This document shows, piece by piece, positions 1-7,617 of a DNA stretch of 36,405 nucleotides; the stretch's first letter is position 1, and each line of letters starts with the position of its first letter. Position numbers and translations under genes: made by a program. Source of the stretch: Nitrospinota bacterium (lineage in GTDB: Bacteria > Nitrospinota > Nitrospinia > Nitrospinales > VA-1); NCBI GenBank assembly GCA_009873635.1, contig WAHY01000001.1, positions 119,514 through 155,918 on the forward strand. Direction: 5' to 3'. Under the pieces are notes generated by a model. The model had not been told where the DNA came from. It saw only the letters and a list, made by a program, of their open reading frames with translations, and searched no databases.

Positions 1-855
1 AGTCCCTATGCCATCTCCAACTCACTGGTGGGCATGTTATCCAGTGAAATTTCCATGTATTTCGGATTCCAGGGCCGTAGCCATGTAATCTCTAATGGTT
101 GCACCAGTTCATCCGATGCATTGGGTTATGCATTTAATACCATTCGTTTTGGCCAGGAAGACTGGTTTGTTTCAGGGGGTGTCGAATCCTGTGTCACTCC
201 GGCAATGATGCAGGGATTCGAGAGGATGAAAGTTAACCCAATGAACTACAATGATTCTCCAACAAGAGGTTCGCGTCCATTCAACAGAGATCGGGAAGGT
301 TTCGTGCTGGCTGAAGGGGCCTGGACGGTAATCCTCGAGGAACTGGAACACGCAAAGGCGCGTGATGCAGAGATCATCGCAGAGGTTATTGGTTATGGAA
401 CAACCTGTGATGCTTATCATCGTGTTGCCATCATGCCCGACGGCAAACAGTCTTCAAGAGCCCTCGACCTTGCCTTGAAGGACGCAAGGTTGAATAAAGA
501 TGAAGTGGACTACATCAATTTCCATGGCACCTCAACATTGCTGAATGATAAAGTTGAAACCATGGCCGTCAAAAGAACTTTTAACAGCCATGCGATGAAC
601 ATCCCGGCCAGCTCCACCAAATCCATGGTCGGGCATCCGCAGGGTGCTTCAGGTGCTTTAGGGGTGACGGTGTCTGCCCTGTCTTTAAAAAATGGATATA
701 TGACTCCAACTATAAATATGGAAAACCCGGATCCGGAATGTGATATGGACTATATTTCCAATGAGGGTAGAGAAAGTAAGCTCAATATTGCAGTGAGCAA
801 TTGTATTTCTTTCGGATCAAAAAACTCAGCCATCATTCTGAAAAAATTTGCTTAG
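1..855 (+). CDS. Beta-ketoacyl-ACP synthase, FabF/KAS II type (5' end outside window)
   Basis: The reading frame is open from base 1, so the gene starts upstream and about 284 C-terminal residues are seen. It has the thiolase-fold ketoacyl synthase triad: the nucleophilic Cys in NGCTSSSDA (codon 100-102), His in FHGTST (codon 523-525) and His in VGHPQGASGALG (codon 634-636). The Cys-His-His pattern is that of condensing enzymes extending acyl-ACP with malonyl-ACP. Full-length FabF is about 410 residues, so roughly the first 130 are missing. FabF itself and a FabF-like enzyme of a secondary lipid or polyketide pathway cannot be told apart here. The next gene begins directly at the stop codon, which suggests translational coupling. 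Confidence 0.9.
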   Translation, partial: SPYAISNSLVGMLSSEISMYFGFQGRSHVISNGCTSSSDALGYAFNTIRFGQEDWFVSGGVESCVTPAMMQGFERMKVNPMNYNDSPTRGSRPFNRDREGFVLAEGAWTVILEELEHAKARDAEIIAEVIGYGTTCDAYHRVAIMPDGKQSSRALDLALKDARLNKDEVDYINFHGTSTLLNDKVETMAVKRTFNSHAMNIPASSTKSMVGHPQGASGALGVTVSALSLKNGYMTPTINMENPDPECDMDYISNEGRESKLNIAVSNCISFGSKNSAIILKKFA

Positions 856-1485
856 ATGATGAAAGTTTTTAAAAATTATTTTTCTTTTCGTGCTGACCTG
901 GGTGAAGTATTCCGCTTGAATTGTTTAAGGATTTTTTTTCTCGCAATCCTGCTAACTCCAGGCGCATGTGCCGAGAAACTGGTGGATGTCAACGTCACCA
1001 TCGTTGATCAAAAAACCGCCCTGGAAAACCAGATACTGGGGAGTTACGAGGAATTGGGCAACGATGTCCTGTTGCTGGCTTCTGTAAGGTCTGTGGATGA
1101 AGATGGAAAGCTCAAACCTTCAACCAGGATTCCGAAGGGAAAACTCAATGCGTTAAGAGCCATGCAGAGGCAGGAGTTTAACCGGGATGATATTCAGGAG
1201 TTCAAAAAAAATCATGTGGTGGGAGAAGGCAATGACGGATTGTTGAAATTTTTTGAAACGGAACGGACAAAAACCGACGCCAGGTTCAAAGAGTTTGCCA
1301 CAGCCATTGTTGCTGAAGAAAATGAAGACCGAATGGTGATATTAAAAAGAATAGTAGCAACAAACGAAAACTTCTCCGACGGAGACCTGCCTAAAGTCCA
1401 GAAAATTTCCGCCAGCCTCAACCGCGACAACGCAAAACCTGGAGAAAAAATCCAGCAGGAAGACGGTCAATGGACCACCCGGTGA
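856..1485 (+). CDS. Exported DUF1318 (YdbL-like) protein
   Basis: A protein of up to 209 residues with a hydrophobic segment ending in LTPGACAEK, so it is exported; the Cys could be a lipoprotein site but the preceding PGA is a poor lipobox. The body resembles DUF1318/YdbL: a central VVGEGNDGLL segment and a C-terminal AKPGEKIQQEDGQW segment match the family's 'GE.lnGyL' and 'AKPGE.vQ..nGkW' signatures. Function is unknown; E. coli YdbL is encoded near ydbH and ynbE, thought to act in envelope lipid transport. The ATG at 856 abuts the upstream stop without a Shine-Dalgarno. A TTG at 916, preceded by GGTGAAG (901-907), gives a more usual signal peptide and may be the real start. Confidence 0.7.
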   Translation: MMKVFKNYFSFRADLGEVFRLNCLRIFFLAILLTPGACAEKLVDVNVTIVDQKTALENQILGSYEELGNDVLLLASVRSVDEDGKLKPSTRIPKGKLNALRAMQRQEFNRDDIQEFKKNHVVGEGNDGLLKFFETERTKTDARFKEFATAIVAEENEDRMVILKRIVATNENFSDGDLPKVQKISASLNRDNAKPGEKIQQEDGQWTTR

Positions 1486-1504
1486 CACACATGTGGCTCA
1501 CCGA

Positions 1505-1756
1505 TTAACGATAGGGCATGTTATTGCCTTGCAGTTGTCGTTCGATATCGTTTTCGATCTGGTTTTCTTGTCGAACGAATTCTTCAAATTCCCTGGGGCT
1601 TTTGAACTCAAAAATCTTGGGTTCTTTCTGTCCGCAAATCTCTTCATCTTGCTCCAAGGTCAACATGTTTTTTTCTACGGACCGTATTACGAATTTTTTT
1701 CGAGTTTTAAATTTGGTGAAAATTTCCTGGTAAACAGGTTCCAGATTTAGTGCCAT
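1505..1756 (-). CDS. Small hypothetical protein (83 aa)
   Basis: No family was recognised. The protein is hydrophilic, charged and probably cytoplasmic, with many Glu/Gln/Lys and a single Cys in EEICGQKEPK; the C-terminal half (FKSPREFEEFVRQENQIEND) looks helical. An AGGAGA Shine-Dalgarno lies about 7 bases before the ATG, which favours this strand over the opposite-strand frame covering the same bases (hydrophobic, Phe/Leu-rich, no ribosome site). It is convergent with the DUF1318 gene (19-base gap) and divergent from the gene at 2123. Confidence 0.6.
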   Translation of the reverse strand: MALNLEPVYQEIFTKFKTRKKFVIRSVEKNMLTLEQDEEICGQKEPKIFEFKSPREFEEFVRQENQIENDIERQLQGNNMPYR

Positions 1757-2122
1757 GAAAGTTCTCCTGCTAAATTCACTATTTTAGTTGAATGGTAGAA
1801 TTTTATCTTTCCCTATAAGTAAAATCAAACAAATTGCCCATTCAACGAAAAGGTTATGATCCGTTGCGGTATCTGGCTGGTAATATTTAATTGTAGTTGA
1901 AGGGAATTTTTTCTGTCTGTCTCCCGCAACGACTGTTTTTGGCCTCCATCATTATTAGGGGCTGGTGAATTTATTCGCCGCTGTCCTGCAATACATTTCT
2001 TAACACTTTGCGAAATTTATGTTAGGCTATGCCCAGTAATGCGGTGAGTGATTCCTTAATCGCCGTCTTACAAGGTCTCACCTGCCGTCCATTCTGGACC
2101 GTTAAATTGTTTCTTCATAATC
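1757..2122. other. Divergent intergenic region, 366 bases
   Basis: No gene was found. It separates two divergent genes and should hold both promoters. A weak sigma-70-like pair for the rightward gene is TTAACA (2000-2005), 17 bases, TAGGCT (2023-2028). An 8-base inverted repeat, CGTTGCGG (1862-1869) and CCGCAACG (1924-1931), has its arms 54 bases apart and could be a distant operator pair or chance. The roughly 90-base leader after the putative promoter has a short imperfect stem (CGGTGA with TCGCCG). Confidence 0.35.
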
Positions 2123-3574
2123 ATGCAATCAAGAATTTCACTCAATCGTTTAGCTGATAAACTTATTCAGGAATCGACAGCCCCATTCAGTGTAGAAGAA
2201 TTCGCGAAATGCCTGGAAGGCAGATGGGACAGGGAAGTTTCCGATTCTGCCATGAAACGGCTCAAAAAATTCTTGATCAATCATTCCTCATTGATCGGTA
2301 TCCACGACAGCAATTTTATTCCATTTCGGGCGGTGGTTGAAAAGATCGCCCATGTGTCCATGTCGTTACAATTGGGAGCCTGGGAATTGAAACAGGGTGT
2401 GTTGATTCCAGGACACCGTTTGATTCCTTTCATGCCCACGAACCTTAAAGAGAGTGAGTTGACATTTTTGGATGAGGATGGGAAAGAAATTCCCAAGCTG
2501 AAACAATCCTATTTCATACAGGATATCATTCCGTTTTACCAGTATTGTGGTGGTGCGCACTTTCCTGAAGAAATCAAGATTAATGAATGGTTACCCGGCA
2601 AAAGCTGCATGACAGTCACAGTTTGGGATATGCAATCTTTATTCAGGAATTTTTCGTCTCGACCGGGGGATGTTATATTGATTGACCTGGTTGATTATGA
2701 AAAGGGAATCTATCGGGTGCGCCCCTACTCTTCCCAACAATACCGCCTGGAACGGCTACGCATGCGTTCCCTCTATATTGCTTTGGCGACCCAAATGGAT
2801 CCGCTTTGCCAGGATGAAAAATTTTGTTCTACCGGTCTTGAAAAACAATTGCTACATATCCTCTTTTCCGTCGACCCAAAAGTGTTTAAAGAAGTGGAGG
2901 TATTTTCTGTCACGGACTTTTTAGAATCCCTGAAGGAGTGGACCATTGTCGGGTGTGAGGCGGGTGGTGTGCAAATGGTTCCTGTGTGGCAGGAAGAGCC
3001 AGGGCCTCTTGTTCGGGCAGATGCGAACAGGGCGATAAAGGGCGAATTGGGTTCGCTGAATAAAATATTCCAGGATTTACAACTGGCCTTTGACGCTTTG
3101 GAATTTAAATCCATGCTTTATACGGTCATGGCTTCAGACAAGTATAAACTGGAAGCTGTCTTTTTTCTATTGTTTGGCGGCCAGGGAGATTTGTTCAAAG
3201 ATAAAAAACAGCATGAGGTTTTTTATGGTTATCTGCGAGAACTATTGTTTAAAATCTGCGAGGATCTAAAAACCCGGGAATCAATCTTAATTGCAAACTT
3301 GAGAGAGCAATGTGTGGACCTCAAGTTCAGTCTTGTCGGCGTATTGAGGTTTCTGGAAGATCAGGAGGTTGGCCTGGAAGACCTGCCCGCAGACTTATTA
3401 AACCAGATTATCGAACTGGATCACTTTTGTACTGATGCCCTCCACAAGTTCGCCGACCGGGATCAGCCTCCGGATCTGAAGTTTGTCCGGGAGATACGTA
3501 TCGCCTTAAAAGTTGTGTTGCCGCAACTTTCCATGGTAGAAGAAGAGGTGTACTCTCGCCTTGCTATTTATTAG
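2123..3574 (+). CDS. Hypothetical protein, 483 aa, possible N-terminal helix-turn-helix
   Basis: Family not recognised. There is no signal peptide or membrane segment, so it is probably cytoplasmic. The first ~65 residues (LADKLIQESTAPFSVEEFAK, then a basic helix and HSSLIGIHDSNFIPF) resemble a winged-helix or HARE-HTH-like layout, an impression from spacing only. The middle contains a possible beta-rich region (MTVTVWDMQSLF, GDVILIDLVDYEKGIYRVRP). The C-terminal 200 residues are mostly helical with regularly spaced Leu and acidic residues. There is no clear Shine-Dalgarno before the ATG. It is convergent with miaB (57-base gap) and appears to be a single transcription unit. The frame is intact with normal-looking composition, so it is very likely a real gene. 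Confidence 0.75.
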   Translation: MQSRISLNRLADKLIQESTAPFSVEEFAKCLEGRWDREVSDSAMKRLKKFLINHSSLIGIHDSNFIPFRAVVEKIAHVSMSLQLGAWELKQGVLIPGHRLIPFMPTNLKESELTFLDEDGKEIPKLKQSYFIQDIIPFYQYCGGAHFPEEIKINEWLPGKSCMTVTVWDMQSLFRNFSSRPGDVILIDLVDYEKGIYRVRPYSSQQYRLERLRMRSLYIALATQMDPLCQDEKFCSTGLEKQLLHILFSVDPKVFKEVEVFSVTDFLESLKEWTIVGCEAGGVQMVPVWQEEPGPLVRADANRAIKGELGSLNKIFQDLQLAFDALEFKSMLYTVMASDKYKLEAVFFLLFGGQGDLFKDKKQHEVFYGYLRELLFKICEDLKTRESILIANLREQCVDLKFSLVGVLRFLEDQEVGLEDLPADLLNQIIELDHFCTDALHKFADRDQPPDLKFVREIRIALKVVLPQLSMVEEEVYSRLAIY

Positions 3575-3631
3575 CCCGCCTCTGGCTATGCAAGAACTTC
3601 TAAACAAAGAAATTCATCTGGAATTTGGGCA

Positions 3632-4960
3632 CTAGAGAATTGCTGTGCCGTTGAGGGAGTGGCCGGTTACATTTTCGACGTTTACTTTAATTATATCTCC
3701 CGTCTTTAAAGTTCCCACCTTGGTCCGAATATTTGAGCCCCAGTATTGCGGACTCCTGCCCTTGAAAGAATAGCCTTGTTTGGATGATCTTCCTTCAATC
3801 AAAACTTCAATGTTTTTGCCAATATAGGATTGGCCCTGTTCGGCGGTCAGTCTGCTTTGCAGTGCTATAGTTTCCTGTAGCCTGTATTTTTTGGTTTCAT
3901 CTGGAACAGAATCGGGTAAATCATTTGCCGGAGTACCAGGTCTCGGGCTATAGGCAAACATGAAACTGCTGCTGTAACCAACCTCTTGCATTATATTGAG
4001 GGTATCCTCAAAAGCTTTATTTGTTTCACCTGGAAAGCCGACAATGATATCTGTTGAAAGTGATATGCCCGGAACTTCTGATTTCAATTCCAACAACAAG
4101 TCCTTGTATTCTTCAATTGTATGGTCACGTCGCATTGCCTTGAGCACTTCATTGTTGCCGCTTTGAACAGGTAGGTGCAAATGGTTCATCAGAATATCAA
4201 TATCCCTGTATGCCTGAATCGTTTCACGAGTGAAATCATTAGGGTGGCTGGTGGTAAACCTTAACCTTTGCAAGCCGGGGATCTGGGCAACTCCGTATAG
4301 AAGTTCATGAAACGGAATGGGGCTTTTCAGTCCCCGTTTGCCATAAGAATTCACATTTTGCCCGAGTAAAATAATCTCTTTAGCTCCGTGATCAACCAGA
4401 TGACGGATTTCCGCGTATATTTCTTCTGGTTCTCTTGATTTTTCCCTGCCTCTGGTAAATGGAACTACACAAAACGTACAAAACTTGTCACAACCTTTTA
4501 TGATATTTACAAATGTGCTGGGACCTGGCGCTTTTGGCAGGGAAAGTTCTGGAATGGAATATACTTTTTCCCGGTCAAAACCAGTCCAGACAAAAGACTT
4601 TCCCGTATCACGCACCCGGTCTACGGCTTCAGCGATTCCATCTACCTGGTCTGGGCCCATTACAAAATCCAGATAGGGCATACGTTGCAGAAGCTTTTCT
4701 CCCTCCTGTTGGCCCAAACACCCGGTTAATCCCAGGATCAGGTCTGGATTGGCCTGTTTTAAAGGCTTCAGACCCCCAAACAGAGAGAATGTTTTCTGTT
4801 CTGCCTTTTCTCGAATCGAACAGGTATTGACCAGAATCAGGTCGGCATCTTCCTTTTCCAGGGTACGCCTATAGCCGGAATGGAACAGAATAAGCTCCAT
4901 TCTGTCCGTATCGGCAACATTCATCTGGCATCCAAAGGTATCCAAATACACTTGTTTCAT
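3632..4960 (-). CDS. miaB: tRNA-2-methylthio-N6-dimethylallyladenosine synthase MiaB
   Basis: Radical-SAM methylthiotransferase that adds the 2-methylthio group to isopentenyl-A37 of tRNAs reading UNN codons. All three parts are present: an N-terminal UPF0004 domain with the auxiliary [4Fe-4S] ligands Cys11 (TFGCQMN), Cys47 (NTCSIRE) and Cys81 (TGCLGQ); the radical-SAM motif GCDKFCTFC with Cys157, Cys161 and Cys164, followed by VPFTRGREKSR; and a C-terminal TRAM RNA-binding domain from about residue 375. The length of 442 residues is normal. The start at 4960 sits just before the canonical first strand and has no good Shine-Dalgarno. It is transcribed away from the XRE/pilus locus. Confidence 0.97.
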   Translation of the reverse strand: MKQVYLDTFGCQMNVADTDRMELILFHSGYRRTLEKEDADLILVNTCSIREKAEQKTFSLFGGLKPLKQANPDLILGLTGCLGQQEGEKLLQRMPYLDFVMGPDQVDGIAEAVDRVRDTGKSFVWTGFDREKVYSIPELSLPKAPGPSTFVNIIKGCDKFCTFCVVPFTRGREKSREPEEIYAEIRHLVDHGAKEIILLGQNVNSYGKRGLKSPIPFHELLYGVAQIPGLQRLRFTTSHPNDFTRETIQAYRDIDILMNHLHLPVQSGNNEVLKAMRRDHTIEEYKDLLLELKSEVPGISLSTDIIVGFPGETNKAFEDTLNIMQEVGYSSSFMFAYSPRPGTPANDLPDSVPDETKKYRLQETIALQSRLTAEQGQSYIGKNIEVLIEGRSSKQGYSFKGRSPQYWGSNIRTKVGTLKTGDIIKVNVENVTGHSLNGTAIL

Positions 4961-5050
4961 AAGGGAGAATGTAAGGGAATCGCAGGGTTATTGCAACCGG
5001 CATTTAGTTGGAGTCGAAAACACATCGATAACCTTCAGGATGAGATTAAG

Positions 5051-5092
5051 TTAATAAATTTTATTAAATTTAAACAAATTTAAATAAATTAT
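5051..5092. promoter_or_regulatory. Very AT-rich tract with AAATTTAAA repeats
   Basis: The intergenic region between miaB and the XRE gene has a 40-base stretch almost free of G and C. It contains overlapping AAATTTAAA-type repeats that are near self-complementary (about 5064-5090). It lies just upstream of the XRE gene promoter and behind the divergent miaB start. It could be an UP element, a nucleoid-protein site or an operator for the adjacent regulator; only the base composition is directly seen. Confidence 0.35.
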
Positions 5093-5112
5093 TAGTTATT
5101 CATGAAATTATA

Positions 5113-5142
5113 TTGACAAATAGGTATTTTTAAAAGTAAGAT
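5113..5142 (+). promoter_or_regulatory. Sigma-70-type promoter for the XRE regulator gene
   Basis: A perfect -35 TTGACA (5113-5118), an 18-base spacer and a -10-like TAAGAT (5137-5142, four of six consensus bases). Transcription would start near 5150, about 67 bases before the GTG start of the XRE gene. Confidence 0.55.
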
Positions 5143-5216
5143 TTAAGCATTCCATAAAAAGTATTTTAAATAAGAATCCATATGAGGGAGAACCATCATT
5201 AGGGAGGGGATTTACT

Positions 5217-5468
5217 GTGGCCAATACTAACTGTGTCCGGGAAATTCGGGAAGCTAAAATGATGAGTAAGGCCGAGTTGGCTCGTAAGGCAAGTGTGACC
5301 GTTCAAACAATTGATCGAATTGAGAAAGGGAACGATTGCCGGCTTGATACAAAGCGGAAAATTATTTTAGCTCTCGGATATAAGCTGGCAGACAGGACAA
5401 GAATTTTTGACTCTGAAAATGCCAGTTCTGCTTCAGCGCCAAAAAAATCTAAATCAAAAAAGTCCTGA
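5217..5468 (+). CDS. Small XRE-family helix-turn-helix regulator
   Basis: An 83-residue DNA-binding protein. Residues ~6-60 form a lambda-repressor/Cro-type HTH: REIREAKMMSKAELARKASV, then VTVQTIDRIEKG as the recognition helix region, then KRKIILALGYKL. The tail is Ser/Ala/Lys-rich (KKSKSKKS) and probably disordered or non-specifically DNA-binding. The start is GTG with a strong AGGGAGGGGA site (5201-5210) 6 bases upstream. It precedes the pilMNOPQ cluster in the same direction, so it is likely a local regulator of pilus genes or of itself; this role is inferred from position. No ligand or partner domain is present. Confidence 0.85.
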   Translation: MANTNCVREIREAKMMSKAELARKASVTVQTIDRIEKGNDCRLDTKRKIILALGYKLADRTRIFDSENASSASAPKKSKSKKS

Positions 5469-5495
5469 AATAATTTTTAAAGGAGTATTTATAAT

Positions 5496-5633
5496 TTGAA
5501 CAATGACGTGGCATTCATATTCGGGACTGGGAAGCTTCATTTCCAATTTCCCAATGCGCTTATCGATAATAAATTGAAAAACTTGAGTGTTGAGTTGGAG
5601 ATAACTTTTAACAAGGCGAATGATTTTTTGTGA
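5496..5633 (+). CDS. Possible small protein, 45 aa, TTG start
   Basis: An open frame starts with TTG at 5496, preceded by AAAGGAG (5480-5486), a good Shine-Dalgarno 9 bases away, and ends with TGA at 5631. The predicted peptide begins MNNDVAFIFGTGKLHFQF and ends ITFNKANDFL; no known family is recognised. It follows the XRE stop by 27 bases, so the two could be co-transcribed. Its last codons form the left arm of a perfect 12-base inverted repeat. It may equally be the remnant of a decayed gene or chance; the strong ribosome site is the main support. Confidence 0.35.
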   Translation: MNNDVAFIFGTGKLHFQFPNALIDNKLKNLSVELEITFNKANDFL

Positions 5634-5653
5634 AAAGTGTTAAAAAATCATTC
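5618..5653. repeat. Perfect 12-base inverted repeat (dyad or hairpin)
   Basis: The left arm GAATGATTTTTT (5618-5629) and right arm AAAAAATCATTC (5642-5653) are exactly complementary across a 12-base loop. It overlaps the stop codon of the possible small ORF and lies about 76 bases upstream of the sigma-54 element of pilM. It lacks the GC-rich stem and trailing T-run of a factor-independent terminator, so a protein-binding dyad (perhaps for the adjacent XRE regulator or a sigma-54 activator) or an mRNA-end hairpin are both possible. Confidence 0.6.
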
Positions 5654-5803
5654 ACTTACTTATAAGGATTTAGAGCAACGGTTTTTAAAAGTCTTATTTT
5701 AAAAGAGCTTTTGGGTCACAGTCAGGTTTGGTACAAGGTTTGCTTTTTTTAAATTTTTAAGCCCTGGATTGGCTTAATATTTTGAAACTTTATTTGGGAA
5801 CAT
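5634..5803. other. Leader/promoter region upstream of pilM
   Basis: With the possible small ORF discounted, the XRE-to-pilM gap is 335 bases. Besides the dyad (5618-5653) and the sigma-54 element (5729-5744) this part holds no gene. The stretch from about 5744 to 5800 is T-rich and would be the pilM leader; no clear Shine-Dalgarno precedes the pilM ATG. Confidence 0.5.
5729..5744 (+). promoter_or_regulatory. Sigma-54 (RpoN) promoter for pilM operon
   Basis: TGGTACAAGGTTTGCT matches the -24/-12 consensus TGGCACG-N4-TTGCW with the obligatory GG (5730-5731) and GC (5742-5743) exactly 10 bases apart, and a perfect TTGCT. The predicted start is near 5755, giving a ~50-base leader before the pilM ATG at 5804. 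RpoN control of pilus genes is well known for pilA in Pseudomonas and Geobacter. A matching element is found before the pilin gene in this window. Confidence 0.7.
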
Positions 5804-6946
5804 ATGTTTTTATCAAAAAAAAGCCCATTAGTAGCCATTGATATCGGATCTTCTTCTATAAAGCTGGTTCAACTGAATGAGGTCAAGGATGGCCAATATG
5901 AACTGACCCGGTTTGGGATGATGCCGTTGGACCAGGAGTGTATTGTCGAGGGGGCCATCAAAAAACCGGAACTCGTCGCAGAAGCCCTGAAAAATTTAAT
6001 CAAAGCCGAAAAAATTCAAAATCGTTATGCCGTTTCTGCTGTTGCAGGTGAAGCCGTATTCATTAAGAAGATAAAAGTACCGGTGATGTCGGAAGAAGAG
6101 CTTTCTGCAAAGATCACTGAAGAGGCGGAGCAGTACATTCCTTTCGATATTGAAGATGTGGTACTCGATTTCCAGATTTTGGGGGAAGTGAATGAAGAGA
6201 AGGAAGAAGAATCTCAAGATTTAGAAGGCGCAGAAGTCGATAGGAATGACAAGGAAAGTGAAGAACACGGGGACTCACATGGTGGGGAACAAATGATGGA
6301 AGCCCTTTTGGTTGCGGTTCAAAGGGAAATGATCGATGAAAGAACAGATCTAATTCTTGATGCTGGCTTGAAACCGGCCATTATTGATTTGGATGTTTTT
6401 GCCTTGATGAACGCGGCTGGACTGAATGCTGATTTGTCTTCAATGGGAACTGTCGCCTTGATTGACCTGGGTGATTCCTTCACTCACATAAATATTATCC
6501 AGAATGGGGAAATGGGTTATACCCGGGACATTCCTGTTGGAGGAGGGTATCTGACAACCATGCTGATGACAAAATTCCGGATACCTTTTAAACAAACCAT
6601 AGATGTAAAAAGGGGGAAATTCTCGTCGGATATAAAAGAAGAAGAGGTCATTGAAATAATTACTCGAGCATATAAAAAAGTTTTGGAAGAGGTTCAAAAA
6701 TCATTTGAATACTTTAACACCCTTTCTGACAAACCCATTGAGAGAGTTTTGTTATGTGGAGGGGGAAGCATGATTCGAGGATTGGATAATTATTTTGCCG
6801 ACTACTTAAAGTTGTCTGTGGAGGTTCTGGATCCCATGCAGGGTGTCAAAATCAACCCTAAGAATTTTGATCAATCATTGATCGATGAAATGAGCGGGTT
6901 GTCTACAGTCGCTGTTGGTCTGGCTACAAGGAGGTTTGACTACTAA
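5804..6946 (+). CDS. pilM: Type IV pilus assembly ATPase-fold protein PilM
   Basis: A cytoplasmic actin-like (FtsA/ASKHA fold) protein that binds the N-terminal tail of PilN and links the alignment complex to the motor. Phosphate-1 motif AIDIGSSSIKLVQL is at residues 11-24, the phosphate-2 region is IDLGDSFTHINI, and the adenosine motif is LCGGGSMIRGLD near the C-terminus. At 380 residues it is slightly longer than typical PilM (about 350), because of a strongly acidic insertion at residues ~130-163 (EEKEEESQDLEGAE and following). It ends in TAATG, overlapping pilN by one base, with AAGGAGG (6928-6934) inside pilM serving pilN. It is first in the pilMNOPQQ-aroB cluster behind a sigma-54 promoter. 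Confidence 0.95.
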   Translation: MFLSKKSPLVAIDIGSSSIKLVQLNEVKDGQYELTRFGMMPLDQECIVEGAIKKPELVAEALKNLIKAEKIQNRYAVSAVAGEAVFIKKIKVPVMSEEELSAKITEEAEQYIPFDIEDVVLDFQILGEVNEEKEEESQDLEGAEVDRNDKESEEHGDSHGGEQMMEALLVAVQREMIDERTDLILDAGLKPAIIDLDVFALMNAAGLNADLSSMGTVALIDLGDSFTHINIIQNGEMGYTRDIPVGGGYLTTMLMTKFRIPFKQTIDVKRGKFSSDIKEEEVIEIITRAYKKVLEEVQKSFEYFNTLSDKPIERVLLCGGGSMIRGLDNYFADYLKLSVEVLDPMQGVKINPKNFDQSLIDEMSGLSTVAVGLATRRFDY

Positions 6947-7608
6947 TGATAAGAATCAATCTCCACGACTATAGGTATGAACTGAGAAAGATTGAAATCC
7001 AGAAACGTGTGGTCAAATGCTGCGCGGTTGTTATTGCTGCGATCTTTTTTATATTGGCTCTCTGGTTGATGGAGCAGGTTCGCCTGGATTCTGTAAGAAG
7101 CGAAACTCGTAAACTGGAATCCCAGGTGGCTGGTAAGAAAGGCCAATTTAAAAAAATCAAGGCCATGGAGTCCAGGCAAAAAAGGATGAAAACTATAATG
7201 GCGGGTATCGACAGTTTGAGAGAAAAACAGATGCCCGCTGGCACCATCGTTAGTGATTTAAACATGAACGTTCCCGACGGACTTTGGCTGACCTCCATTA
7301 TTCAGAGAGATTCAGACTATCTCAGGACTAAAAAGATACCGGTCATTATGTATGGCGATCCATCCAAGAAAAAGAAAAGAAGAAAAAGAAAAGGAAAAAA
7401 GAAGCAAGCTCTTCCAAAAGAATTTGTAGAGGTTTCGGGTTATTCCCTGAGCGAAGAGGGGGTGGCGGATTATATGAAAAGGATTCAAGAGTTCCCATAT
7501 TACAAAACCACATTCCTATATAAATCTACCCGGAGAATTATAGGAGGTCAGGGAATTCATAAATTTATTATTTATTGTTATATGCCGGAGAATAACAAAT
7601 CGGCTTAG
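6946..7608 (+). CDS. pilN: Type IV pilus assembly protein PilN
   Basis: Bitopic inner-membrane protein. The N-terminal MIRINLHDYR is the PilM-binding motif (family INLLPYR), followed by a membrane span at ~22-42, a coiled coil (~43-95) and a periplasmic ferredoxin-like domain that pairs with PilO. A polybasic insertion, 12 of 13 residues Lys or Arg, occupies 141-153, between VIMYGDPS and ALPKEFVEVSGYS, in the predicted periplasmic part. It corresponds to an almost purine-only DNA tract near 7368-7407. The length of 220 is somewhat above the usual ~190-200. It is translationally coupled to pilM and followed by pilO after 9 bases. Confidence 0.9.
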   Translation: MIRINLHDYRYELRKIEIQKRVVKCCAVVIAAIFFILALWLMEQVRLDSVRSETRKLESQVAGKKGQFKKIKAMESRQKRMKTIMAGIDSLREKQMPAGTIVSDLNMNVPDGLWLTSIIQRDSDYLRTKKIPVIMYGDPSKKKKRRKRKGKKKQALPKEFVEVSGYSLSEEGVADYMKRIQEFPYYKTTFLYKSTRRIIGGQGIHKFIIYCYMPENNKSA

Positions 7609-7617
7609 AAAACAGTT

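Noticed and set aside
1493-1750. 85-residue plus-strand frame, hydrophobic and Phe-rich
   Set aside because: It has no ribosome site and overlaps the minus-strand gene that has AGGAGA; its composition is typical of the complement of a charged protein.
5618-5653. Perfect inverted repeat as a factor-independent terminator
   Set aside because: The stem is AT-rich and no T-run follows it; an operator or mRNA-end hairpin is as likely.
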